From: Hyaloperonospora brassicae
Taxonomy: Eukaryota; Oomycota; Peronosporomycetes; Peronosporales; Peronosporaceae
Assembly: GCA_947650285.1 (NCBI GenBank)
Contig: CANTFL010001446.1
Location: 62,001-126,000, forward strand
Length of the DNA stretch: 64,000 nt
Direction of reading: 5' to 3'
Numbering within the stretch: position 1 is the first letter of the stretch; each line of letters starts with the position of its first letter. The notes beneath the pieces are model-generated. The model saw only the letters and a list, made by a program, of their open reading frames with translations, was not told the origin of the DNA and searched no databases. Below, piece after piece: positions 8,834 to 18,097 of the stretch. Both the position numbers and the translations under genes were made by a program.

Positions 8834-11800
8834 ATGTACCCTACCGGGGTAGAACTGAGTTCTGTTGCTTCTCTACGAGGTAGAGTAAAACAGGGCTTAT
8901 CCCCACCGAGCTATGTGCCCACCAGCACAGAGCGTGGATACAAGCCTGGCTTGTTAGTCGCCGAGGCGACAGTAAAAGGCTTTGAGAAGCCGTGGTCGAT
9001 TTTAATCGATTCAGGAGCATCATGTAACTATGCTCGACGTCGTTCCCTTGAGGGAAGTCAGCGATACGCTGAAGCGCTCAAAGCGCACGAAGGTGATTCG
9101 ATCACCGTTCGTTTAGCGACTGGTAGTCGCGTCACGGTGCCTAAAGTTCCGTTGAACATAGGTGTGAAGTTTTTGGACTTTGACAGCATTGAACGTTGTC
9201 TCGTCCTCGATTTGGATTCGAGATATGATCTCATCCTGGGTATGGCTTGGCTTGAACGCCATGAGCCATGGATTGATTGGAGGACTAAGACCTTAGGCGC
9301 CACGCGCAATGTTCCTAGCGAAGCTTTGGAGAGTCATGAACCATCCTTTGCTAGGCAACAAAAGCGCTATTGGCGCGAGCCATTGACGGAAGATGTCAAT
9401 GTGCAGGACATTGGTATGTCAGAGTTATTTAACTCGAATGTCGATGACATAAATATTGAGCGGAGCTCTTCTAATGCGTTTGGAGAGAGTTATACTCCGT
9501 TGAGTGATACTCGTTGTGATACTGAGTCACTGCATGCGTCAAGCATGGTTGGCCTAGGGCCGAAACATCAAGAATGTAATTCCTCTGATGTAAGTGCGGT
9601 GGCACGTGAAAATACACAGAGTGAGGACGGCCGAGGTGGCACCTCACTGAATGTCGGTAATGACATTGATGGCGAGAAGCCAGAGTGTTCAGGGCTAGGC
9701 CCTGATGCTATTAGTGCGGTGGCACGTGAAATTACACAGAGTGAGGGCGGCCGAGGTGGCACCTCACTGAATGTCGGTAATGACATTGTTGGCGAGAAGC
9801 CAGAGTGTTTAGGGCTAGGCCCGAATAATGTACGTGAAGTGGTACGTGTAAATCCACTGGGTGAAGTGTTCGAGTTACGTAACACTTCACCAGATGTCGC
9901 TCAAGACATGAGCTCTCGTATAGAGCGTGCTAAGATGAATAGCAACCATGGGGACTTTGCTGTCCCGGCCTCTAAGAGGCGTAAGGTTTCTTTGAGGAAA
10001 CAATCGAAGCGTAGGGTGGTGACTGTTAAGCGCCCAACGTTTAAGAAGTCACGAAGTGATAATAGTAATAATACGCTGTATACACTTGTCAATGGATTGA
10101 CTGGCCAGATCGATGGCAATATTAATCTTGAGACTCTTCCATCCGTGGATAAAATTTTTCGGCTAGACGAGATGTCTGACGGCGAATTTAGCCAAGCCTT
10201 GCAGGCAGGAGAATTCTCCGAGTTAGTGGTCATTCGGCCTGATATTGAGTTGAACTCATCCTCGTTATTGGACGAGTCTGTCCTTGAGGACACAAAGGCG
10301 GCATTGGATGCCCGTAGTGGATCGTAGATCCTTAAGGATCCTCTTGATCCGTTTTATCCTTTGCTAAAGTAATTTCAAGACGTGGTGTGTCACGACCCAC
10401 CGTCTGTATTACCTCCTGATAGAGGTGTGCGTCATGAAATTGACTTGGTTCCTGGAACTAAATACTGCGTAACACGGCAGTGGCCTTTGCCCAAGGAACA
10501 GTGTGACGTCATAGACGACTTCTTTCGTGCAAAGCACGCGGCGGGGATGGTTCGTGAGAGCAAATCTCCCCATTCCACACCGACCTTCTGTGTCAAAAAG
10601 CCCAACGGGAAGTGGCGCATTGTTCATGCTTACAATAAGCTTAATGTGGCCACCATCCCGGCTCAGACACCAATTCCGAGGAAGGATGTTATTCAGAACA
10701 ATATGGTGGGATGTACAATGTACAGTGTGCTCGACTTAGTCGATGGTTATTACCAGCTTCTCATGCGAGAAAGCGATATTCCGCTGACAGCGGTCAGCAC
10801 TCCAAGCGGTATGCTCTGGGAGTGGCTCGTTATGCCGCAAGGGCTATCAAATGCCCCGGATACATTCAACCGTCTTGTGACACAATTGTTTAGACCTCAC
10901 AGAGGTTATGCACAGACGTACTTTGATGACATCTTTGTCCATAGTCGTGCTATGAACGGTCGGTCAGATGTGGATAATCACATTGACCATTTACGAGCGG
11001 TGCTCGAGTGGATGCGCACGAATAAGTTGTACGCCAACGCGTCTAAGTGCATTTTTGGTGCAGAAGAGATTCCCTTTTTAGGGTGCTTTATTGGTAAGCA
11101 AGGCCTTAGAGCGGATCCCGCCAAGGTAAAAGCCATAGTTGATTGGCAGGTTCCAAAGAACCAAAAGGACTTACGTAAGTGGCTTGGCCTCGCCAATTAC
11201 TTACACAAGTACAGTGCGAATTACGCAGACATGGCTCGGCCATTAACCAATCTCCTTAAAAAGGATGTAGAATGGTGCTGGACTAGCACTGAGCATGATG
11301 CTTTTCAAGCAGTCAAGGAGAGTCTCCTACATGCGCCCATATTGGCTTTGCCTGATCCTGAGCGATCTTTCAGTGTCGTCTGTGACGCATCTGACTTTGC
11401 CATAGGCAGAGCTCTGTTGCAAACAGATGATGATGGGCGGGAACGCGTTATTGCGTTTGAGTCCCGACAGCTAAAAGCTGCGGAGAAGAACTATCCTGTT
11501 CATGACAAAGAGCTACTTGCAATGAAGTATGCTCTCGTCAAATTCAGAGTTCATCTTCTTGGCTCTAAGCCGTTTGTGATCTATACAGATCATGCGTCAC
11601 TACGCACTGCGACCCAGTCGCCTCACCTCTCTCAGAGAATGGCTCGTTGGCTTTACTTCTTTGCCGAGTACAACTTCGAGGTGAAGTATAAGCCGGGCAA
11701 GCAAAATGCTTTGGCGGATGCGTTGTCACGCAGGCCTGACTATGAGCTTGCTCATGTTACGACTCTGTCGTCACCGGTCACTGACCTAATCCGCACGGCA

Positions 11801-13567
11801 TATGTCAAGGATGAACATTGTGTAGCCCTGCTACGTGCTCTAGGGAGCGAGGAGTTTAAAGACTCGTACATAAAATTGTCGGCACGGTTACGTGCGAGGT
11901 TACATCGATATTCCATCGATCAAGGCCTGTTGTGCTATAGCACGGATGTGGAGGATACCCCTCGCATCGTTGTCCCTCATGATGAGGAGTTGAAGCATCG
12001 GATCCTCTATGAGGCACATGATACTGCGTTGAGTGGTCATCTCGGTCGTGAAAAGACCTACGGCTCTGTGAGCCAATTCTATTGGTGGCCCAAACTATAC
12101 AAATGGGTGAGCACCTATGTACGTACGTGTGAAACGTGTCAACGGGTGAAACCCTCACCACATGCGGCAGCGCCGCTGGCTAGTTTGCCTATACCCAAAG
12201 GGTGTTGGGAGTCCATCAGTATGGACTTCCTGTTCGGTTTACCGACGGATTCGTATGGAAATACGGGTATTGTGGTCTTTGTTGACCGTTTGAGCAAGAT
12301 GGCTCATTTAGCGGCGGTGCCAGACACCATTGATGGTGAAGGTACAGCGACGCTGTTTATCGATCGCGTGTTTCGACAACACGGTCTGCCGTTAGCAATT
12401 GTCTCTGATATAGATCCTCGCTTCACTGGGAAGTTTTGGAATTCAATCTTCAAGGTGCTCGGCACACGTTTGGACATGTCCACAGCGGATCATCCGCAGA
12501 GCGATGGTCAAACCGAGCGCGTTAATCGCATCATCGGTGACATCTTGCGCAGTGTTTGCGCTGAAACACCTAAGCGTTGGAGCTCGATGCTCCCTGTCGT
12601 TGAGTTTGCGTTGAATAACGCTGTGCATGCCTCCACCGGCTTTACCCCGTTCTACGTGAACGGTCTCACACACCCTCGCGTTCCGTTAACGCTACCACTA
12701 CGTGGTTCAGGGCTTGGTGGGGGAGGAGTTGCCGATCGGCTTGCTGATATCAGCCCTGCTACTGTTCAAAAACAGGTAAGCGAGTTTCTCGCAACGCGAT
12801 TGAATGTCTTACGACATGTGCGTGACGCACTGGCTGATAGCCAAGATAAGCAGAAGGAACAAGCAGATGCCAAAGGCAGAGGTTGTATTGAACGTTATAA
12901 GGTCGGAGACCAAGTTCTACTCAATGCTAAAAACCTACCTACAAATGTAGTATCCGCCGTCTTCAAGACGAAGTTGCGCCCGCGCTTCATTGGACCCTTT
13001 ACGGTCGTCGCCAAGAAGGGACTTGCGTATACGCTCAACCTTCCGCGCAAACTGCGCACAAACCCCGTGTTCTACGTTGGCATGCTTAAGCCGTATCGGG
13101 ATCCGTCCCACGTGAACTTGGAGGCGCTTGCGCCGGGTAGGTTGGCTTTGCCATCGGTTGCTGAATCCGTATCAGGAGGTCAAGCTGAGCCTCCATCCGG
13201 GCTTTACCCAACTCCAACGCCCGAACACGGGCTCGCATTGCGTCGAACGCACTCTGGGTCTGACCCAACGTCTCACGGAGACCACTCAGCTCGAGAAGCA
13301 CCTTCTCGTGCTCCTCCTTCGGTATACCGACCACCTCCGACGCTGCTCGATGAGCAAGGGAACCGCCAGTTCCATGTGGAACGACTCCTGAAACGACGTC
13401 GTCGTCAGGGTCAATACCAGTATCTGGTAAAGTGGCGAGGGTACCCGGAGTCGGAGAACTCGTGGGAATTTGAGTTACCCCTTCGGCAGGATTGCCCGTA
13501 CGCCGTTGATGTTTTTGAACATCGTGGCAGGGGTCATCCTTCGACCGATATCGCTTCCCACCAATAG
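8834..13567 (+). pseudogene. pol: Pol polyprotein, gypsy copy 1 (two in-frame stops)
   Basis: The frame from ATG 8834 encodes a protease with [11 protein letters not shown], then a long variable linker. TAG at 10325 and TAA at 10370 interrupt it, after which the same frame stays open from 10382 to 13567: RT with TYFDDIFVH, RNase H with [11 protein letters not shown] and YTDHASL, integrase with HDTALSGHL...CETC, MDF, SDIDPRF and QTERVNR, a GPF module ([11 protein letters not shown]) and a chromodomain ([20 protein letters not shown]). Copy 2 has GGATC-TTC-GATCC where the first stop lies (here GTA), and GAG where the second lies. The whole frame is 1578 codons against 1538 in copy 2; the 40-codon excess is the duplication at 9591-9830, so no other net length change exists. 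Catalytic residues remain, but no full-length product is possible without readthrough. Confidence 0.93.
9591..9830 (+). repeat. 120-bp in-frame tandem duplication in the pol linker
   Basis: Two copies of a 120-bp unit beginning AGTGCGGTGGCACGTGAA, at 9591 and 9711, encode a 40-residue repeat containing [12 protein letters not shown] and GEKPEC. Copy 2 has one unit. The site is the poorly conserved stretch between protease and RT, where length change is probably tolerated. Confidence 0.9.
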
Positions 13568-14390
13568 TGGTGGAAGCAGGTGGGTCGTTTGGTTCCGCTT
13601 GACCAACTCCCACTTCCATCGGCACAGCCGGAGCATAGCGGGTGCGAAATCGCAATTGGCCTCTGGCCTTAAGCTTGGCATAGTCATACCGAAGCTTTCG
13701 TTCGAGACGAACATCTGCCACATTGGCACTTGCTCTGAGAGATAGCATGCTGCTGAGGTGACGTTTCCGGTGCACCCCCCAGCGCACAAAAGTGTTGTCC
13801 TCCTCCTCCGGAGATTCGCCTGCGAATAAGAGGATGGGTATACCCCTCATCGGTGGCACCGGTGCACCCCGTGCTTGCGTGTCAAGTCGCAACTTGTATT
13901 GACTTAGAGTCGTCAAGTGGGGTTGCAGGTACCTCTCACGAAGTGCCTGTCGGCTCGCCACTTCATCAGAAGATGTAGGCTCAGCGCCAATGGCCCACGT
14001 TGCCAGGGAACGACCTGTCGTTTGGCGTATACGCTCTTCCACATTTAGTGGCGTGAACTGATAGCCACGACGACCCTCAAGGTCTGCAGCAAACTGCATA
14101 CGGCGCTGAGCGCTCTCCTCTTGTTGGATTACCAACTCTTGTTGCTCATCGAGCGGGTTGGTGATGATGTGTTCACCTGCATCTGTTGCATGATGCTGCG
14201 TTTCTAACGCGGTGGTCTCACTACGCTCGGCAAATGGGTTTGGTGCAGTATGAGGCGATGCCTCTTGCACTGGTGAGTTGGACATTGTCCGTTCTTCACC
14301 ACGGACATCAGTATCACTACCATAGTCCTCCTCCACATTAATGCCGAGGTAAGAAGAGAGAGTCGGGGACTCGTAAGGTGGCGATGCCAT
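13086..14390 (-). CDS. Antisense accessory ORF, gypsy copy 1 (434 aa, unknown family)
   Basis: A minus-strand ORF begins at ATG 14390 in the context ACACCATGG, close to the Kozak optimum, and stops at 13086. The ATG is preferred over one 15 codons upstream because identity with copy 2 begins here. I recognise no family. Visible parts: an acidic, variable N-terminus (about 1-100); a conserved core (about 105-250) with [20 protein letters not shown] and basic stretches such as VHRKRHLSS and [17 protein letters not shown]; a Pro/Asp-rich stretch; and a C-terminal coiled coil ([20 protein letters not shown] onward). The last 160 codons overlap pol antisense, covering its linker and chromodomain. 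Copy 2 has the same ORF with one whole-codon length difference. Extra antisense ORFs between pol and the 3' LTR are known in some plant gypsy elements; relation to those is untested. Confidence 0.72.
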   Translation of the reverse strand: MASPPYESPTLSSYLGINVEEDYGSDTDVRGEERTMSNSPVQEASPHTAPNPFAERSETTALETQHHATDAGEHIITNPLDEQQELVIQQEESAQRRMQFAADLEGRRGYQFTPLNVEERIRQTTGRSLATWAIGAEPTSSDEVASRQALRERYLQPHLTTLSQYKLRLDTQARGAPVPPMRGIPILLFAGESPEEEDNTFVRWGVHRKRHLSSMLSLRASANVADVRLERKLRYDYAKLKARGQLRFRTRYAPAVPMEVGVGQAEPNDPPASTTIGGKRYRSKDDPCHDVQKHQRRTGNPAEGVTQIPTSSPTPGTLATLPDTGIDPDDDVVSGVVPHGTGGSLAHRAASEVVGIPKEEHEKVLLELSGLRETLGQTQSAFDAMRARVRALELGKARMEAQLDLLIRIQQPMAKPTYPAQAPPSSRGTDPDTA

Positions 14391-14458
14391 GGTGTTTCGT
14401 GCTTTAAAAATCGTGAGGTTAGAGCGCACACACACCGTCCTCTTCGAGGAAAAGTTCG

Positions 14459-14480
14459 ATTGACGTTTTGTGGTAACGTC
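14459..14480. promoter_or_regulatory. Short inverted repeat between the antisense ORF and the polypurine tract
   Basis: GACGTT-TTGTGGT-AACGTC is a perfect 6-bp stem with a 7-base loop, unchanged in copy 2 (about 31424-31443). It lies in the leader of any antisense transcript and just before the polypurine tract. Its role is unknown. Confidence 0.5.
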
Positions 14481-14485
14481 AGTCT

Positions 14486-14497
14486 GGTGGGGGAGGG
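14486..14497 (+). promoter_or_regulatory. Polypurine tract, gypsy copy 1
   Basis: GGTGGGGGAGGG ends at the base before the 3' LTR, the normal place for priming plus-strand DNA. Identical in copy 2 (31449-31460). Confidence 0.85.
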
Positions 14498-14971
14498 TGT
14501 AACGGGGTTACACGTCGGCTGGTAGCCGACGATAGGTGTGGTGCACACACGAGAGGGGGGTATCCTATAAGGTAATATTAGAACACAGTGAGCGTATCAA
14601 TTGTTGAAGACTGGTGTCTGTCATCAATTGATTGCAAGATCTTTTAAGAGGTTATTTAGGGCAGGTTAAATACGTTGTTCTAAGGTGTTCTTTTAGGTTA
14701 AATGAAGAAATAAAATTCAGTTCCCATTTTGATCAACATAAGACACGTGCCTTACGAGGCGTCTTTGATCGGGAGGACAGAAGCAACGCCTGTAAAGGTA
14801 GCTTGTCCTCGAGCACTCTGTGCTGTGATTCATTTGAATCGTTTGGTCCCTCTGGAACGGGGACCGTAAGCTCTCTGAGCTGTTGACTCTCTGAGTCGGG
14901 TTCTTTGAACCGAAGTTGCTCATGAGCGTAAAGTCTTCTTCTGACAAAAGGAGCTGTGTAGCTCCGCTACA
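14498..14971 (+). repeat. 3' LTR of gypsy copy 1
   Basis: 474 bp, TGTAACGGGG...GCTACA. It matches the 5' LTR apart from one missing 51-bp unit, a one-base deletion in the GCTCAT(T)GAGC hairpin and a few substitutions, mostly near the end. It is followed by the target duplication ACGTA at 14972-14976. Confidence 0.95.
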
Positions 14972-14976
14972 ACGTA

Positions 14977-16860
14977 TCCAGTGACTGAGGCTGAGTAGAA
15001 CAATACATTGCATAAAGGCACGACGCCAATTCAGCTAAAGGTTTGAGAGCAAGAATGACAAGTCGCAGCGTACATTGGGTCGACTAAAGAGAGAAGAGTA
15101 AGCTCAATCTGGACGATTTGTGGAGAGAGATCGACACTGGTCGAGACACTCGCCAGTTTGGTTTGTGTCACGACCGGGCAGTTGTGGTGTGTAGAATTGC
15201 CAAACGATTTGCTCGATACTCTTGACTTGATTATAGTAGGGGTGACCCCGACGAAAGGTACCGGAGCGCGTCGACGAGTGAAGGCTCGACGAACAAAGAC
15301 TCGACGAGTGAAGAATCGACGAGTGAAGAATCGACGAGTGAAGAATCGACGAGCAAAAACTTGACGGGAGAAAACTTGACGAGTAAAAAATTGACGAGTG
15401 AAGACTTGACGAGTAAAGACTCGAAGAGAGAAGACTCAATGAGGGAAGACTCTACGAGTGAAGACATGACGTGAGAAGATATGAGAGTGAGATAAGGAAT
15501 GATCTAAAATACTAGGCATTAGTATAGGTTGATAAGGGGGACGAAGGGGAGCCAATTTAGAGTCCTTTCGCGGTCAGGAAGAGGAAAAGAGATAATCAAT
15601 ACAGTGCAGAATTTTCTAAGTCCAAGACACGCGTGCACCTACGGTCCCTGCGTGGGCTACATTATGCCTGCCGTCGAACCTCGAGAGGAATAGCTTGTAG
15701 AGGTATCGACTGGTAGAGCCAATAGTGTAGGAAGGCCCGGGTTGGGCAGCACTCGCCACTAGCGAAAGAAGGAGTCTCGTTGTCGAAGAGCCGGTAAACC
15801 TTGTGATGGGACCGTTGTTAGACTTGTCAAGTAACAAGCCAGTGACCCAATAGACGGCACCGTTGAACATCTTGTCGAACGACAAGCCGATGGGCCTCAG
15901 CCGAGGGTACCGAAAATCTTCTAGTCGGGCATACACTGCGCTCGATGACCTGTCAAAACGCGTAAGCGTCGGCTTCCATCCTTTGGTGTGAAGTCACAAG
16001 AAGAGGTTTGGAGGCTGCTGAGCTCAGGCAGGACTCTGGAGGAAGTGGTTGTAAGGAATCGGTTAGGCGAGAGCCACAACTAAACCCGAAGGGACGAACC
16101 ACTTAACCTTTTCCCAAACGTACCAGCCCGTGTCGCCGACTTAACTCGGCGATTGTTGTGTTTGTACGTTGATACTGTTTTATAACAGAATTAACTAACT
16201 ACTATACCACATTAGTCTATATTAGACGACTAAATGTTGGCGAAACAAATTGCCAACTAACTGTTTGGCATGAAGATAGCGCGTCATTCTATTGCTATCT
16301 AATTTACAATACGAAAGTTTTTGCAAGTCTTGGGTGAACGAATGCAGAGTTCTTGTCGGACAATGGGGTGACAAGCAATATTCAAGTGGTGTTAGTACAA
16401 ATTTTTACATACCGGTGAGCTAAATGTGAAAGAAAGCGAAGTATTGTATCGATTTTGACCGCAGAGGATCAGTTTACAGGAGACTGAGTTATAAATTGAG
16501 TAGCTTTCAGCCATTTTTGACATGTTACGAGGGTTAAATTGGATTGATATTAAAAAGTGATGCCGCTCTGAGTAGTTTACATATAGTGTCTGTGTATCTG
16601 CTTCACATTCAGATTGCATTAGCTGAGGTCATTCATATTGAGATTTTATGAGCCAACAGTTTATTCAAGTAAAGGATCGGGCCAGATTATGGCCGACGAC
16701 CAGTTTGGTCGATTATCGGCAGTGGCCAATAAAATGACAGAGCTGACAACTCTGAGCGATCTAATTGGATTGTTTTACGAATAAGTCAGTTTATGGCCGT
16801 CCACACGCGTCAAACGCAGGCTAATCACATACTGCGACGACGCACAATTAAGTAGAGAAA
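14977..16860. other. Right flank of gypsy copy 1, no gene recognised
   Basis: Apart from the minisatellite at 15264-15480 nothing here matches a family I know. A 106-codon minus frame (15616-15936) is unsupported. The stretch may be the rest of the old gypsy element, whose left side ends at 7208, because the CTCGACGAG motif typical of that element recurs here. Small inverted repeats stand at about 16211 (GTCTA-TAT-TAGAC) and 16706 (CGACCA-GTT-TGGTCG). Confidence 0.4.
15264..15480. repeat. 15-bp minisatellite, unit about GACTCGACGAGTGAA
   Basis: About 14 head-to-tail units of 15 bp; three central ones (AATCGACGAGTGAAG) are identical and the outer ones diverge, as expected for an array decaying from its edges. 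Because 15 is divisible by three, it creates repetitive frames on both strands (KNRRV on plus, SSILH on minus); these are by-products rather than genes. Confidence 0.9.
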
Positions 16861-16996
16861 GGTCTCTAGCCAAGACGATATCGCGAGGGCTGTCAGTTTT
16901 CGTGAACATGGTATATCGTGGGACACCGTTCTCGATTTATTTCCCGCAACCACAGAAAGAACTACCTGCCGCCTCACAACCCAACATCTCTCTGGT

Positions 16997-18097
16997 GTGA
17001 CAATAAGAAGACCCGGACCATCGAACGTTCTTTTCGAAGATATTGAAGACGACCTCCGGACGTGGATCGTAGGGATGCAGCGAGAAGGTCTCCCCGTTAC
17101 GCGTCATATGGTACTTAGCAAAACGCGAACGAGGCGCACCATGTGCTTTACAGTCCCGAGCGATCGGCTGCCATCATGGTCGACGGATACGTAATGCGAT
17201 TATTTTCCCGTCCCCTTCAACTTTCACTCAGAGTCTAGCAAGTGATTTCTCGCGCGCTCAACCAAGTCGATCAAGAGAACCTCGATAATCTTCTGAATAA
17301 GCTGGTTAAGCACTCGATCGAGCGCAAACTAACCAACGGCCGCGTTTTTTAATATGGAAGAGACGGTATTCGCTCAGAAATCGAAGTCAAGGAAAGATAT
17401 CGTTGTGTGTGGGTCGAAGAATGTTTGGGCAAAGTGTATTGACATGAGCTTCCACCTGACGCTATTCGCCTGTGTCAGTGCCTCCGCATCAAGTCTACCG
17501 CCACTATTTCTGCTTCCAGGCCAACCTTTATATAGTGGCATCCTGAGTGTGTGCTCCGTCCCTGGTGCTACAGTTGCCGTCGCTCTGAAGGCGTTCATTA
17601 ACCAATCTAACTTTATCAAGCGGTTGAAGCCCTTTGCAGAAAGATTACCCAGCAGCTTCATTCGTGTAATGACGATCATCTACGACGGTTGCACAAGCCA
17701 TTACAGCAAGATAATCGTTGAAAAGGTAATCGAGATGAAGATTATAGAAATTCTGCTTCCTCCAGACTACAAACACATATTTCATCCTCTAGACGTCTCT
17801 GTTTTTAAGCCCTTCAATACCAGCCTGCGTCGATACATATACCGCTCCATGATCGATGAATCTGTGTCGAGCTTGACAAAAAAACAGGTGATCTCATAAT
17901 TTTTAAGCGCGTGGCAGAATAGTGTGTTTCTCAAGCCAGATAAAGTGATTTATGTCTTTGCCAGCGCTGGACTTTGGCAAATTTCAGCACCCAAAATGCG
18001 TGCACGTAGAGCATTATACGCCGATGGAGGTGTTAAGAACGTAAGCGTACCAAGCAACTTGGTGTTGATCAAAGTACAACAAGAGCTCCGTACGTAG
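16997..18097 (+). pseudogene. Pogo-like (DDE_1) transposase, broken
   Basis: The 16997-17194 frame has a CENP-B/Tc5-type DNA-binding part (DIEDDLRTWIVGMQREGLPV). The 17354-17899 frame has the DDE_1 core: LPPLFLLPGQP, then LIK-type block before IIYDGCTSHYS (second catalytic D), then LLPPDYKHIFHPLDVSVFKP, the signature of pogo/jerky transposases. An in-frame TAA at 17897 is followed by more matching sequence (SAWQNSVFLKPDKVIYVFAS, AGLWQIS) to TAG 18095. The domains are in different frames and the region near the first catalytic D is short or lost. No convincing terminal inverted repeats were found. A relic of a cut-and-paste DNA transposon. Confidence 0.8.

Larger units (their letters stand above)
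7209..14971 (+). mobile_element. Ty3/gypsy chromodomain retrotransposon, copy 1, full length
   Basis: A 7.76-kb element bounded by direct repeats that begin TGTAACGGGG and end GCTACA, with the 5-bp target duplication ACGTA. Order inside: 5' LTR, primer binding site, gag, pol (protease, RT, RNase H, integrase, chromodomain), antisense ORF, polypurine tract, 3' LTR. Gag and the antisense ORF are intact; pol has two in-frame stops. The LTRs differ by a 51-bp repeat unit and a few substitutions, so the insertion is not brand new. It lies in DNA belonging to, or next to, the older gypsy element. Confidence 0.95.

Noticed and set aside
14391..14435. Upstream ATG adding 15 codons to the antisense ORF
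   Set aside because: The extension differs in length and sequence between the two copies, whereas conservation starts exactly at the ATG in Kozak context.
15104..15467. Arg/Lys-rich and Ser-rich ORFs
   Set aside because: These are translations of the 15-bp minisatellite in different frames.
15264..15480. CRISPR-like array
   Set aside because: Units are directly adjacent without distinct spacers and the DNA is eukaryotic, so it is a minisatellite.
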